From Solirubrobacter sp963837485 (GTDB lineage: Bacteria; Actinomycetota; Thermoleophilia; Solirubrobacterales; Solirubrobacteraceae): DNA of 64,000 bases. Shown here one piece after another: positions 25,379 through 34,093 of this stretch. Under the pieces are notes generated by a model. That model worked only from the letters and a program-made list of their open reading frames with translations. It did no database searches and was not told the DNA's origin. The DNA lies in assembly GCA_963837485.1 (NCBI GenBank), contig CAWINP010000007.1, positions 124,001 to 188,000 of the forward strand. Reading direction: 5' to 3'. Both the position numbers and the translations under genes were made by a program. The first letter of the stretch is position 1. Every line of letters starts with the position of its first letter.

Positions 25379-26649
25379 CGGACGTCGCGCTCGCGGTCGG
25401 AGACCTTCTCGTCGTGGACCATCTGCTCGTCGAGCGCGAGGCCCTGGTGGTGGAGCGTGTGGCCGAGCCGGTCGCGCTTGGCGCGCAGGTACGCCTCGTT
25501 GTGCGGATTGGGCGCGTGCTCGATCGGCACCTGGGCGGTGACCGAGAGCCCGTAGCCCTCCAGCCCGCGGATCTTCTTCGGGTTGTTCGTGAGGATCCGG
25601 ATCGAGGTCAGCCCGAGGTCGACGAGGATCTGTGCGCCGATGCCGTAGTCGCGCAGGTCGACCGGCAACCCCAATTCCAGGTTGGCGTCGACCGTGTCGA
25701 GCCCGCGGTCCTGCAGGTTGTAGGCCTTGAGCTTGTTCAGCAGCCCGATCCCGCGACCTTCCTGGGCCAGGTAGAGCAGCACGCCCCGGCCCTCGCGCTC
25801 GATCATCGCCAGCGCCGACTCGAGCTGCTCGCCGCAGTCGCAGCGCAGCGAGTGGAAGACGTCGCCGGTCAGGCACTCGGAGTGCACGCGCACGAGCACG
25901 TCGGCCTCGCCTGAGACCTCGCCCTTGACCAGCGCCACGTGGTGCTTGGCGTCGACGAGGGAGCGGTAGCCGACCGCGGAGAACTCGCCGAACCCGGTCG
26001 GCAGGCGCGTGTCGACCACGCGCTCGACCAGGCGGTCGTGCTTGCGCCGGTAGGCGATCAGATCGGCGACGGTGATCATCTTCAGCCCGTGGCGCTCGCA
26101 GTAGCGCGCCAGGTCAGGCACGCGCGCCATCGTGCCGTCGTCGTTCATGACCTCGCAGATCACACCGGCCGGGTTCAGGCCGGCCAGCCGCGCCAGATCG
26201 ACCGCCGCCTCGGTCTGCCCGGTCCGCTCGAGCACGCCGCCCGGCTTGGCCTTCAGCGGGAAGATGTGGCCGGGCTGCACCAGATCGCGCGGCGCGCTGC
26301 GAGGATCGATCGCCACCTGGATCGTGCGCGCGCGGTCCGCGGCGCTGATCCCCGTCGTGACGCCGTCGCGCGCCTCCACCGAGACGGTGAACGCCGTCTC
26401 GAACGGCGACTCGTTCTTGGCCGCCATCAGATCCAGGCCGAGCTCGTCGCAGCGCTGCGGCGTCAGGGCGAGGCAGATCAGCCCGCGCCCCTCTTTGGCC
26501 ATGAAGTTGATCGCCTCGGGCGTCGCGAACTGCGCCGCCATCGTGAGGTCGCCCTCGTTCTCGCGGTCCTCGTCGTCGCAGACGACGATCATGCGGCCGG
26601 CGCGGATGTCCTCCAGCGCGTCCTCGACAGCAGCGAACGGGCGCCTCAC
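25375..26649 (-). CDS. ribBA: Bifunctional DHBP synthase / GTP cyclohydrolase II
   Basis: 424 residues. The N-terminal RibB domain has VVCDDEDRENEGDL and later PGHIFPLKAK; the C-terminal RibA domain has the zinc site CLTGDVFHSLRCDCGEQL and YLAQEGRGIGL. It makes both riboflavin precursors from ribulose-5-P and GTP. Its GTG start overlaps the ribE stop (GTGA). Both halves look intact. Confidence 0.97.
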   Translation of the reverse strand: MRRPFAAVEDALEDIRAGRMIVVCDDEDRENEGDLTMAAQFATPEAINFMAKEGRGLICLALTPQRCDELGLDLMAAKNESPFETAFTVSVEARDGVTTGISAADRARTIQVAIDPRSAPRDLVQPGHIFPLKAKPGGVLERTGQTEAAVDLARLAGLNPAGVICEVMNDDGTMARVPDLARYCERHGLKMITVADLIAYRRKHDRLVERVVDTRLPTGFGEFSAVGYRSLVDAKHHVALVKGEVSGEADVLVRVHSECLTGDVFHSLRCDCGEQLESALAMIEREGRGVLLYLAQEGRGIGLLNKLKAYNLQDRGLDTVDANLELGLPVDLRDYGIGAQILVDLGLTSIRILTNNPKKIRGLEGYGLSVTAQVPIEHAPNPHNEAYLRAKRDRLGHTLHHQGLALDEQMVHDEKVSDRERDVR

Positions 26650-27236
26650 GAACGCGCTCCCACCAATTTCTCGACGTACTTCGCGAGCACGTCCACCTCC
26701 AGGTTCACGGGCCGGCCGACCTCGGCCGCGCCCAGCGTCGTGCGCTCCAACGTCTCCGGGATCAGGGAGACCGAGAACGAGTCGTCGTCGATCGCCGAGA
26801 CCGTGAGCGATACGCCGTCGACGGCGATCGAGCCCTTCTCGACCACGTAGCGCAGCAGCTCGCGCGGCGCCTCGAAGCTCACCACCCGCGCAAACCCGTC
26901 GTCGCGCACCGCGCGCACCACGCCGACGCCGTCGACGTGCCCCTGCACGACGTGTCCGCCCAGGCGATCCGCAGCGCGCAGCGGCAGCTCCAGGTTCACC
27001 GGCGATCCGGACACCACCTCGCCCAGCGAGGAGCGCCGAAGCGACTCCTGCATCACGTCGGCGGAGAACTCGCCGTCGGCGATCCGCGTCGCGGTCAGGC
27101 AGACGCCGTTGACCGCTACCGAGTCGCCCTCGGAGATCTCCGGCGCCAGCGACGTCCGCACCGCCAGCCGCACGCCGTCGGCCGTCGCGTCGACCGCGGT
27201 GACCGTGCCCAGGTCCGCCACCAGCCCGGTGAACAC
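26646..27236 (-). CDS. ribE: Riboflavin synthase
   Basis: 196 residues from GTG 27236 (VFTGLVADLGTV, the family start). The two lumazine-binding repeats are visible: SVAVNGVCLTA in the first and SIAVDGVSLTV in the second, with GGHVVQGHVDGVG between. It dismutates lumazine to riboflavin. The start is 2 bases after the ribD stop. Confidence 0.96.
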   Translation of the reverse strand: MFTGLVADLGTVTAVDATADGVRLAVRTSLAPEISEGDSVAVNGVCLTATRIADGEFSADVMQESLRRSSLGEVVSGSPVNLELPLRAADRLGGHVVQGHVDGVGVVRAVRDDGFARVVSFEAPRELLRYVVEKGSIAVDGVSLTVSAIDDDSFSVSLIPETLERTTLGAAEVGRPVNLEVDVLAKYVEKLVGARS

Positions 27237-27238
27237 GC

Positions 27239-28366
27239 CTACCACTCCCGCATGCGCGCCGTGATCAGCACGTCGTCGGCGACGCGGTCGCACGAGAGCT
27301 CGAGCGCGCGCGTGGCGGCGGCGATCCGCTCCGCGCCGGCGCCCTCCAGCGGGTCGCGCGCGCTGGAGCCGCCCAGCACGACGGGCGCGACGAACAGGCG
27401 GATCTCGTCGACCTCGCTCGCGTCGAAGAACGCGCCGGCCAGGTGCGGGCCGCCCTCGAGCAGGATCGACTGGACGCCCGCCGCGCCGAGCTGCGCGAGC
27501 GCGTTGCGCACGCGATGCGGCTCGTTCGGGCCGGTGGCCACGAGCACCTCGACGCCCGCCACCTCCAGCGCGTCGGTGGCGAGCCGCGGCGCGGCGCGGG
27601 AGGTGACGACGGTCACCGGCACGTCGGCGGCCCCGCGCACCAGCTGCGAATCGAGCGGCAGGCGCGCCTCGGAATCAAAGACGATCCGGCGCGGCTGCCG
27701 GGCGGGCGGGCGGGACAGTATCCGCGAAGTGAGCTGCGGGTCGTCGGTCAGCGCGGTGCCGATGCCGACCGCGACGGCATCGCACTCGGCGCGCCAGTAG
27801 TGCGACATGCGTCGCGAGTCCTCGCCGGAGATCCACTTCGAGTCGCCTGTGCGGGTCGCGACCTTGCCGTCGAGCGTCATCGCGGACTTGAACAGGATCC
27901 ACGGCCGGCCCGTGCGCGCGTGCTTGCGGAACGGCTGATTCAAGAGCCGCGCCCGCGCCGCCAGCTCGCCGTCGGCGAACGCGACGTCGACGCCCTCGTC
28001 GCGCAGGATGCCCGGGCCGCGGCCGGCGGCCTTCTCGGTCGGGTCGTCGGACGCGATCACGACGCGCGTGATGCCGGCGGCCAGGATCGCCTCCGTGCAC
28101 GGCGGCGTGCGGCCGGTGTGCGCGCATGGCTCCAGCGACACGTAGAGCGTCGCGCCGGACAGGTCCGCGCCCGCGCAGGCGTCGATCGCGGCGCGCTCGG
28201 CGTGCGGCCCGCCGAGCTCGGCGTGGAAGCCCTCCCCCAGCACCCGCTCGTCCTTCACCACCACGGCGCCGACGAGCGGATTGGGGCTGACGCGCCCGCG
28301 CCCGCGGTTGGCGAGCTCGATCGCCCGGGTGAGGTGCGCGTGGTCGGTTTGAAGAAGCGTGGTCAT
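27239..28366 (-). CDS. ribD: Bifunctional deaminase/reductase RibD
   Basis: 375 residues. The N-terminal deaminase has the zinc site HAERAAI plus EPCAHTGRTPPC; the C-terminal reductase starts near PWILFKSAMTLDGKVAT and includes LLEGGPHLAGAF. First gene of ribD-ribE-ribBA-ribH. Only about 30 bases separate it from the gene upstream, and no FMN riboswitch consensus is present. Confidence 0.96.
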   Translation of the reverse strand: MTTLLQTDHAHLTRAIELANRGRGRVSPNPLVGAVVVKDERVLGEGFHAELGGPHAERAAIDACAGADLSGATLYVSLEPCAHTGRTPPCTEAILAAGITRVVIASDDPTEKAAGRGPGILRDEGVDVAFADGELAARARLLNQPFRKHARTGRPWILFKSAMTLDGKVATRTGDSKWISGEDSRRMSHYWRAECDAVAVGIGTALTDDPQLTSRILSRPPARQPRRIVFDSEARLPLDSQLVRGAADVPVTVVTSRAAPRLATDALEVAGVEVLVATGPNEPHRVRNALAQLGAAGVQSILLEGGPHLAGAFFDASEVDEIRLFVAPVVLGGSSARDPLEGAGAERIAAATRALELSCDRVADDVLITARMREW

Positions 28367-28385
28367 GGGGCCCGATTCAGGATAA

Positions 28386-28400
28386 TTGACGCGACGTCAA
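28386..28400. promoter_or_regulatory. Palindrome before the riboflavin operon
   Basis: TTGACG (minus strand 28400-28395) and CGTCAA (28391-28386) form an inverted repeat with a 3-base spacer. It lies 20 bases upstream of the ribD ATG and overlaps the stop of the SanA-like gene. It may be an operator or part of a promoter; unproven. Confidence 0.35.
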
Positions 28401-29104
28401 GGGTTAGTGCCGACAGGGAAACCCGGAGAGGGAAGCCGGTCCTGGAGCCGCCCCCAACTTTTCCGGCCGTCCCCGGTGATGGGGATCTCGGCGCCCAGGA
28501 ACTTCGGGCTCGCGTCGGTCAGCACGTCGCCGAACGCCTTCACGCGAGCCAGCGCCTCGCGCGTTCGCAGCCGCGCCATGACCTTCCCGTAGTCGCGCCG
28601 GTCGGCCAAATAGCCCGTCGCCTTCAGGCCGGCGTGGCGCGCCTCATACAGGGCGCGCGCCATATGGAAGCCCTGGGTGACGACGACCGCGCTGTCGACG
28701 TCGAACACGCGCTTGGCCCGCTGGGCGGAGTCCCAGGTGTCGAAGCCTGCGTGGTCGGTGAAGATGTCGGCCGCCGGGATCCCGTCGGCCAGCATCATCC
28801 TGCGCATCGTCCCGACCTCGTCGTAGTCGACGCGGCTGTGGTCGCCGGACAGCAGCAGCTTGTCGACGCGCCCGGCGCGGTAGAGGTCCTCGGCGGCCTT
28901 CACCCGGTCGACCAGCATGTCGCTCGGGCGCCCGCTCGGCAGCACCTGGGCGCCGAGCACGAGAGCGGCCTGCGCGTGCGGCACCTTCGCGGCGTCGCCG
29001 GTCACGTCCCCGCGCCCGCCGCGCCACACGATCAGGTTCGGGATCGCCACCAGGGCGATCGCGACCACGGCGCCGGCGACGATTGCGCGCCTCACGAGGT
29101 GCAT
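28397..29104 (-). CDS. SanA/YdcF-like DUF218 membrane-anchored protein
   Basis: 235 residues. One N-terminal membrane helix (AIVAGAVVAIALVAIPNLIVW) is followed by an extracytoplasmic DUF218 domain: AALVLGAQV, KLLLSGDHS, FDTWDSAQRAKRVF and VVVTQGFHMARALYEA. Relatives (SanA, ElyC) affect envelope permeability or peptidoglycan. It overlaps the upstream glycosyltransferase gene by 13 bases, which supports an envelope role. Confidence 0.87.
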   Translation of the reverse strand: MHLVRRAIVAGAVVAIALVAIPNLIVWRGGRGDVTGDAAKVPHAQAALVLGAQVLPSGRPSDMLVDRVKAAEDLYRAGRVDKLLLSGDHSRVDYDEVGTMRRMMLADGIPAADIFTDHAGFDTWDSAQRAKRVFDVDSAVVVTQGFHMARALYEARHAGLKATGYLADRRDYGKVMARLRTREALARVKAFGDVLTDASPKFLGAEIPITGDGRKSWGRLQDRLPSPGFPVGTNP

Positions 29105-30792
29105 CCTCGCAGACGGTAGATCTGGATTTCCGGTCCCGGACGGGAGTATGAGAGCGGGTAGTAGTTGAACGAGTGGTCGAACGAGAACGCAACCGCGTTC
29201 CCGTACGGCTTGGAGTCGAAGACGAGATCGGCGTCGCGCTTGAGGCGGTCGTAGTACTTGAGCGCCTGCGGGACCTGCTTCGGGTCCGCGTACGCACGCC
29301 CGTATTGGGTCGAGCCGGTGACGACCCAGCAGAACCCGCCGGCGCCATAGGCCCGCACGAGGTCGGGCCGCAGCGTGCGCTCGTAGTCCTCGAGCTTGAC
29401 CACGCGCGCCGCGCCGCGGATCTCATTGCCCTGGTTGTCGATCCGCGAGCGCGACGTGCGGAACTTGTTCCAGCGGTTGCCGCTGCTCGTCGCCGGGTTG
29501 AACGAGCCGACGTCGGCCGCCCACTGGTCGGGCGCGATCGGCTCGACGACGATCTTCGTCCCGGCCGGGATGTTGGCGACCATCCAGTCGCGCGCGAGCT
29601 GGCGGGTGTCCTCGCTCGCCAGCACGCGATCGTTGTGGACCGAGTAGACGAGCCCCTGCAGGCACAGCGCCGCCGCCCCCGCGGCCAGCGCCCAGCGCCA
29701 CCTCACGCGCTGCACCAGCACGAACAGCCCCCACGCCGCGAGCATCGCCAGCAGCGGGTAGATCGGCAGCATCCAGCGCGCGAAGAAGCGCGACTGCTGG
29801 CCGAGGTAGAGGAACAGCAGCAGCGGCGCCGGCACGAGGATCCAGGCGAGCGGGCGGCGCCGCGCGATCAGCGCGGCGGCTCCGCCGAGCGCCGCCAGGC
29901 AGGGCAGCCAGCCGAAGCCCCACAGAAACGTGCCGAGGTAGTAGATCCAGCCCGAGCTGTTGGCGAGCCCGAGTTTGCCGCCCTCATCGCCGCCGGCCGT
30001 CTCGGTCTGCTTTTGCAGCCCGTCGATGAAGCCGTGGTGGTCGAGCAGCGCGTACGGGTTCGCGACCAGGAATCCGGCGCACACGAGCCCCGCGCAGATC
30101 GCCAGGTTGCGCCAGCGCGGCTGCACGACCGGCGACGTCAGCGCGGCCGCGACGATCGCCGGAACGACGATCCCCGCCGTGTACTTGGTCGCGATCGCCA
30201 CGCCCAGCGCGGCGCCCGCCAGCAGGTACTCGCGCAGCCGCCCCGTGCGGTAGATCCCGGCGATGCCGACCAGCGAGAGCGCCAGCGGCGCCAGCGTCGG
30301 CGCGTCGTTCAAGGCGAAGTGGCTGTAGTGCACCGGCAGGAACGCGACGCCGAGCAGCGCGCCGGCGACGAACCCCACGCGGCGGTCGCCGAACAGCCGC
30401 GCCGCGGCGATGGCGGTCAGCACCACGGCGAGCGCGCCGAGCGTTGCCGACGCGGCGCGGGCGATCTCGAAGGCGGCCGTCGGGTCGGCCGCGTAGGCGC
30501 CGCCCACGGTGGCCGGGTCGGTCCCCCAGCGCAGCGTGAACAGCAGGTGGACGAGATACGTGTAGGCGGGCGGGTTGACGAAGTAGTCGGGGTTCAGGCT
30601 GTGCCCGAACATCCCGACCGCGCGCGGCACGAAGTGGCTGTTCTCGTCCGCGTTGTAGACGTACGGCAGGCCCGTCGAGATGCCGGCGAGCCGCAGGATC
30701 AGCGAGCCGACGAACAGCCCGGCGAGCGCCGCGGGCCAGCCGTAGCCCTGCGGCATCCGCAGGCGCGGGCGCGCCGCCTCAGCAACGGACAT
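29092..30792 (-). CDS. Membrane glycosyltransferase, GT39/ArnT-like
   Basis: 566 residues with about 11 membrane helices. The first extracytoplasmic loop has the acidic YNADENSHF motif (D-E pair typical of lipid-sugar GT-C enzymes), followed by the PAYTYLVH region. The C-terminal 170 residues form a soluble extracytoplasmic domain. It probably transfers a sugar from polyprenyl phosphate to a surface acceptor. It overlaps the upstream membrane gene by 14 bases and the downstream SanA-like gene by 13 bases. Confidence 0.85.
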   Translation of the reverse strand: MSVAEAARPRLRMPQGYGWPAALAGLFVGSLILRLAGISTGLPYVYNADENSHFVPRAVGMFGHSLNPDYFVNPPAYTYLVHLLFTLRWGTDPATVGGAYAADPTAAFEIARAASATLGALAVVLTAIAAARLFGDRRVGFVAGALLGVAFLPVHYSHFALNDAPTLAPLALSLVGIAGIYRTGRLREYLLAGAALGVAIATKYTAGIVVPAIVAAALTSPVVQPRWRNLAICAGLVCAGFLVANPYALLDHHGFIDGLQKQTETAGGDEGGKLGLANSSGWIYYLGTFLWGFGWLPCLAALGGAAALIARRRPLAWILVPAPLLLFLYLGQQSRFFARWMLPIYPLLAMLAAWGLFVLVQRVRWRWALAAGAAALCLQGLVYSVHNDRVLASEDTRQLARDWMVANIPAGTKIVVEPIAPDQWAADVGSFNPATSSGNRWNKFRTSRSRIDNQGNEIRGAARVVKLEDYERTLRPDLVRAYGAGGFCWVVTGSTQYGRAYADPKQVPQALKYYDRLKRDADLVFDSKPYGNAVAFSFDHSFNYYPLSYSRPGPEIQIYRLRGCTS

Positions 30793-32314
30793 ACGCGGAG
30801 TAGAACCTCGTCGTCTTCACGCGCTGGAAGCCGGCCGGCGGCACCTGGATCAGCGCGTCGTCGCTGCTGTCGGTCCACGCGTGCTTGAAGATCGCGAAGC
30901 GGCTGGTGACCACGATCGCGACGCCCTTGGCCTTCGCGCGCGCCACCGCCGCCCGGTCGGCGGCGGAGTACTTCCCCGGCGACGCGTCGACGCGGTACAT
31001 CCAGGCGCGGGCGAGCACGTCGCCGTCGTCGAGCCCGGCGATCCAGCGCGAGTCGGGGACGATCTTGTGGTTAGGGCCTGTTAGGGGACCGCACTTCAGG
31101 CCGGCCGCGACCTTCGGGTCGTTCAGCACCGCGGTCAGATCGTGGTGCGCCTGGCCGCGGAAGCGCAGCTCGTTGTCGAAGCGCGAGAGGTTCAAATGGG
31201 TGGTCGTGTAGGCGACGCCGCCGACCACGACCAGGCCCGCGGCGACCATCCACGCGCTCCGCAGGCGGCTCGGCACGAGCATCGTCCAGCCGCCCAGCGC
31301 GAGCGCTGCGAACACCATCAGCGCCAGCGCGCTGACGGCCAGGTAGCGCTCGATCACCGAGGCGCCGGCGACGGCGAGCGCGACGAACGTGCCCAGGCCG
31401 GAGACCACGAGCACGGCGGGCATCACGACGCGCCGCGGAGACATGATCACGCCGAGCGCGATACCCGCCAGCGCGGCGACCAGCACCGGCAGCTTCACCA
31501 GGTCCTGGAAGAACGTCGGCACCGCCGCCGGCAGCTCCGACAGCGAGCGCTGGCGGCCGAGGTCCTCGGCCGAGGAGCTCGTGTAGTGCAGGCTGAACAG
31601 CGGGTCGCCGGTGACGACGCCGTCGACGACGCACCAGGCGACCGGCCCGATCGCGGCCAGCACGGCGTACTTGAAGCGGTCGCGCCAGCTCGCGCCCCAC
31701 GCCATCCAGAGCCAGTACAAGGCCGCGAGCAGCCACGCCTCCGGCCGCAGCAGGCCGGCCGCGGCGAGCAGCACGAACACCGGCGTGCCGCGCTTGGGCC
31801 GCGAGCCCTCCAGCACCGCCGCCCAGACGACGAGCGCCATGTACGGGATGTCGATGTAGCCGCGAGCGGCGAGGAACGGGTAGTCGAAGCGGGTCAGCAG
31901 CAGCGCCGCGGCGATCGCGCCGACCAGCGGCGTCGCCGCCAGCCGCCCGAGCCGGTAGACGCCGGCCACCAGCGTGAGGAACGTCGCCAGGATCATCAGG
32001 ACCCACAGGCGGTCGCCGACCTGCCCGAACAGCGACAGCGCGGCGCCGGCGGCGATCGAGAGCGGATGCTCGGTCGGATAGCGGAAGCCGTCGAAGACCG
32101 GCAGCTGCCCGTGCAACAGGTCGCGCCCCCACAGGAGTGAGTAGTACGAGTCGTAGACCGGGTACGTGGGGAATACGAAGAACCCGATTCCGAACCCGAG
32201 GCACAGCAGCACGAAGACGATCCGCGCCGCCCGCTCGCCGCGGTCGCGCGCGGGCGCCGGCGACGTCGCGACGCCGTTGGGGGACTGCGGGCGGGTGAGC
32301 GTGGAGCCCTGCAT
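30779..32314 (-). CDS. Polytopic membrane glycosyltransferase-like protein
   Basis: 511 residues from ATG 32314 (a GTG at 32323 is also possible). It has about 10-11 membrane segments with a GT-C-like first loop (YPVYDSYYSLLWGRDLLHG) and a C-terminal extracytoplasmic domain with Cys pairs. It is less conserved than its neighbour. It is divergent from the GT2 gene with a 70-base gap, and forms an operon with the next two genes. Confidence 0.75.
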   Translation of the reverse strand: MQGSTLTRPQSPNGVATSPAPARDRGERAARIVFVLLCLGFGIGFFVFPTYPVYDSYYSLLWGRDLLHGQLPVFDGFRYPTEHPLSIAAGAALSLFGQVGDRLWVLMILATFLTLVAGVYRLGRLAATPLVGAIAAALLLTRFDYPFLAARGYIDIPYMALVVWAAVLEGSRPKRGTPVFVLLAAAGLLRPEAWLLAALYWLWMAWGASWRDRFKYAVLAAIGPVAWCVVDGVVTGDPLFSLHYTSSSAEDLGRQRSLSELPAAVPTFFQDLVKLPVLVAALAGIALGVIMSPRRVVMPAVLVVSGLGTFVALAVAGASVIERYLAVSALALMVFAALALGGWTMLVPSRLRSAWMVAAGLVVVGGVAYTTTHLNLSRFDNELRFRGQAHHDLTAVLNDPKVAAGLKCGPLTGPNHKIVPDSRWIAGLDDGDVLARAWMYRVDASPGKYSAADRAAVARAKAKGVAIVVTSRFAIFKHAWTDSSDDALIQVPPAGFQRVKTTRFYSAYVRC

Positions 32315-32384
32315 TGGACGCACAAGGATGACGCGCCGCCCGTAACGCGCGCCGCGCCGCGCGGTACCGTCTCATGCCGGCCAG

Positions 32385-33467
32385 ATGAAGCTGATCATCC
32401 AGATCCCCTGCTTGAACGAGGAGCTGACGCTCCCGGTCACGCTGCACGACCTGCCACGCGAGCTGCCCGGCTTCGAGACCGTGGAGTGGCTCGTCGTCGA
32501 CGACGGGTCGACTGACCGCACGGTCGAGGTGGCGCGCGAGAACGGCGTCGACCACATCGTCCGCCTGACCACCAACAAGGGCCTCGCCAACGGCTTCCAG
32601 GCCGGTCTCGACGCGAGTCTCAAGCTCGGCGCCGACGTGATCGTCAACACCGACGCCGACAACCAGTACTACGGGCCCGACATCGCGAAGCTCGTGGCGC
32701 CGATCGTCTCCGGCGACGCCGACATGGTCGTCGGCGACCGCCAGGTGATGACGATCGAGCACTTCTCGCCGCTGAAGAAGTCGCTCCAGCGCTTCGGCTC
32801 CTGGGTCGTGCGCCAGGCGTCGGCGACCACGGTGCCGGACACCACGTCGGGCTTCCGCGCCTACAACCGCGAGGCGGCGATCTCGCTGCAGGTCGTCTCG
32901 AAGTTCACCTACACGCTCGAGACGATCATCCAGGCGGGCAAGGGCACGATCGCGGTCGACCACGTCGCGATCCGGACGAACCCGAAGACGCGCGAGTCGC
33001 GGCTGTTCCCGTCGATGTCGGCGTACGTGCGCCGCAACGGCGTCTCGATCTTCCGCATCTACGCGATGTACGAGCCGCTGAAGGTGTTCATGACCGCGGC
33101 GGCGATCGTGATGTTCGGCGCGCTCGCCGTCTGGACGCGCTTCCTGGTCGCGTTCATCCAGGGTGAGGGCGCCGGCCACGTCCAGTCGCTGATCCTCGGC
33201 GCCGTGCTGTTCAACGCCGGCGTCGTGCTCGGCGCGCTCGGCGTGATCGGCGACCTGCTGAGCGGCCAGCGCACGATGCTCCAGCGCGTGTTCGAGCGCG
33301 TGCGCCGGATCGAGCTCGAGCTCGAGGTGCCGCCGTCGCACTACGAGCCCGGCGCGACGTCCGAGCGCGAGCCGACGACCGGTGCCCGCGCCGGCGGCAA
33401 GGGAAGGACCGAGCGAGACGAAGTCGGTGACGAGCGAAGCGAGGCAGTGGGAGCCGTGGAGCTATGA
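32385..33467 (+). CDS. Family 2 glycosyltransferase, polyprenyl-phosphate type
   Basis: 360 residues. GT-A fold: IQIPCLNEELTLPVTL, VVDDGSTDRT, and the metal motif NTDADNQY. Two membrane helices near residues 235-310 (VFMTAAAIVMFGALAVW, LILGAVLFNAGVVLGAL) follow, as in DPM1-like enzymes. It would load a sugar on polyprenyl phosphate for the GT-C enzymes next door. The last 30 residues come from a GAGCGAAGCGAG-rich stretch and look like junk extension. ATGA overlap with the methyltransferase. Confidence 0.88.
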   Translation: MKLIIQIPCLNEELTLPVTLHDLPRELPGFETVEWLVVDDGSTDRTVEVARENGVDHIVRLTTNKGLANGFQAGLDASLKLGADVIVNTDADNQYYGPDIAKLVAPIVSGDADMVVGDRQVMTIEHFSPLKKSLQRFGSWVVRQASATTVPDTTSGFRAYNREAAISLQVVSKFTYTLETIIQAGKGTIAVDHVAIRTNPKTRESRLFPSMSAYVRRNGVSIFRIYAMYEPLKVFMTAAAIVMFGALAVWTRFLVAFIQGEGAGHVQSLILGAVLFNAGVVLGALGVIGDLLSGQRTMLQRVFERVRRIELELEVPPSHYEPGATSEREPTTGARAGGKGRTERDEVGDERSEAVGAVEL

Positions 33468-34093
33468 GCACGACGATCACGCGCGACGCCGAGGGCACGG
33501 TCACCGGCAACACGTACGACAAGTACGGCTCGTCCAACCCGGTGGTGAAGAAGCTGATGGCCGGCTTCGAGCGCACGCTGGACGAGCTGTGGGCGAAGGC
33601 GTCGCCGCGCTCGGTGCTCGACGTCGGGTGCGGCGAGGGGGTGCTGACGCACAAGTGGGCCGAGCGCCTGCGCGACGGCCGCGTCGTCGGGCTCGATCTC
33701 GAGGACCCGGTGATCCAGGCCGAGTGGGCAAAGCGCCAGGCGCCCAACCTCGAGTACCGGATCATGAAGGCGGAGCGGCTGCCGTTCGCGGACGGCGAGT
33801 TCGAGCTCGCGTCGGCGATCGAGGTGCTCGAGCACGTGCCCGAGCCCGAGCACACGGTCGCGGAGATGGCGCGCGTCGCTCGCGGCGGCCACCTCCTGGT
33901 CTCGGTCCCGCGCGAGCCGCTGTGGCGCGGGCTGAACATGGCCCGCGGCGCCTATCTGAAGGACCTCGGGAACACGCCCGGGCACCTGAACCACTGGTCG
34001 CGCAAGGCGTTCGTGGCGCTGCTCTCGCAGCACGGCACGGTCGAGGAGATCCGCTCGCCGTTCCCGTGGACGATGCTGCTCGTCCGAGCTTGA
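33464..34093 (+). CDS. Class I SAM-dependent methyltransferase
   Basis: 209 residues. SAM motif VLDVGCGEGVLTHKW, then VVGLDLEDP, and motif II-like IEVLEHVPEPEHTV. It is the middle gene of GT2-methyltransferase-flippase, coupled on both sides (ATGA before, TTGA after), so it likely methylates a glycan or lipid-linked sugar. Substrate not known. Confidence 0.88.
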   Translation: MSTTITRDAEGTVTGNTYDKYGSSNPVVKKLMAGFERTLDELWAKASPRSVLDVGCGEGVLTHKWAERLRDGRVVGLDLEDPVIQAEWAKRQAPNLEYRIMKAERLPFADGEFELASAIEVLEHVPEPEHTVAEMARVARGGHLLVSVPREPLWRGLNMARGAYLKDLGNTPGHLNHWSRKAFVALLSQHGTVEEIRSPFPWTMLLVRA

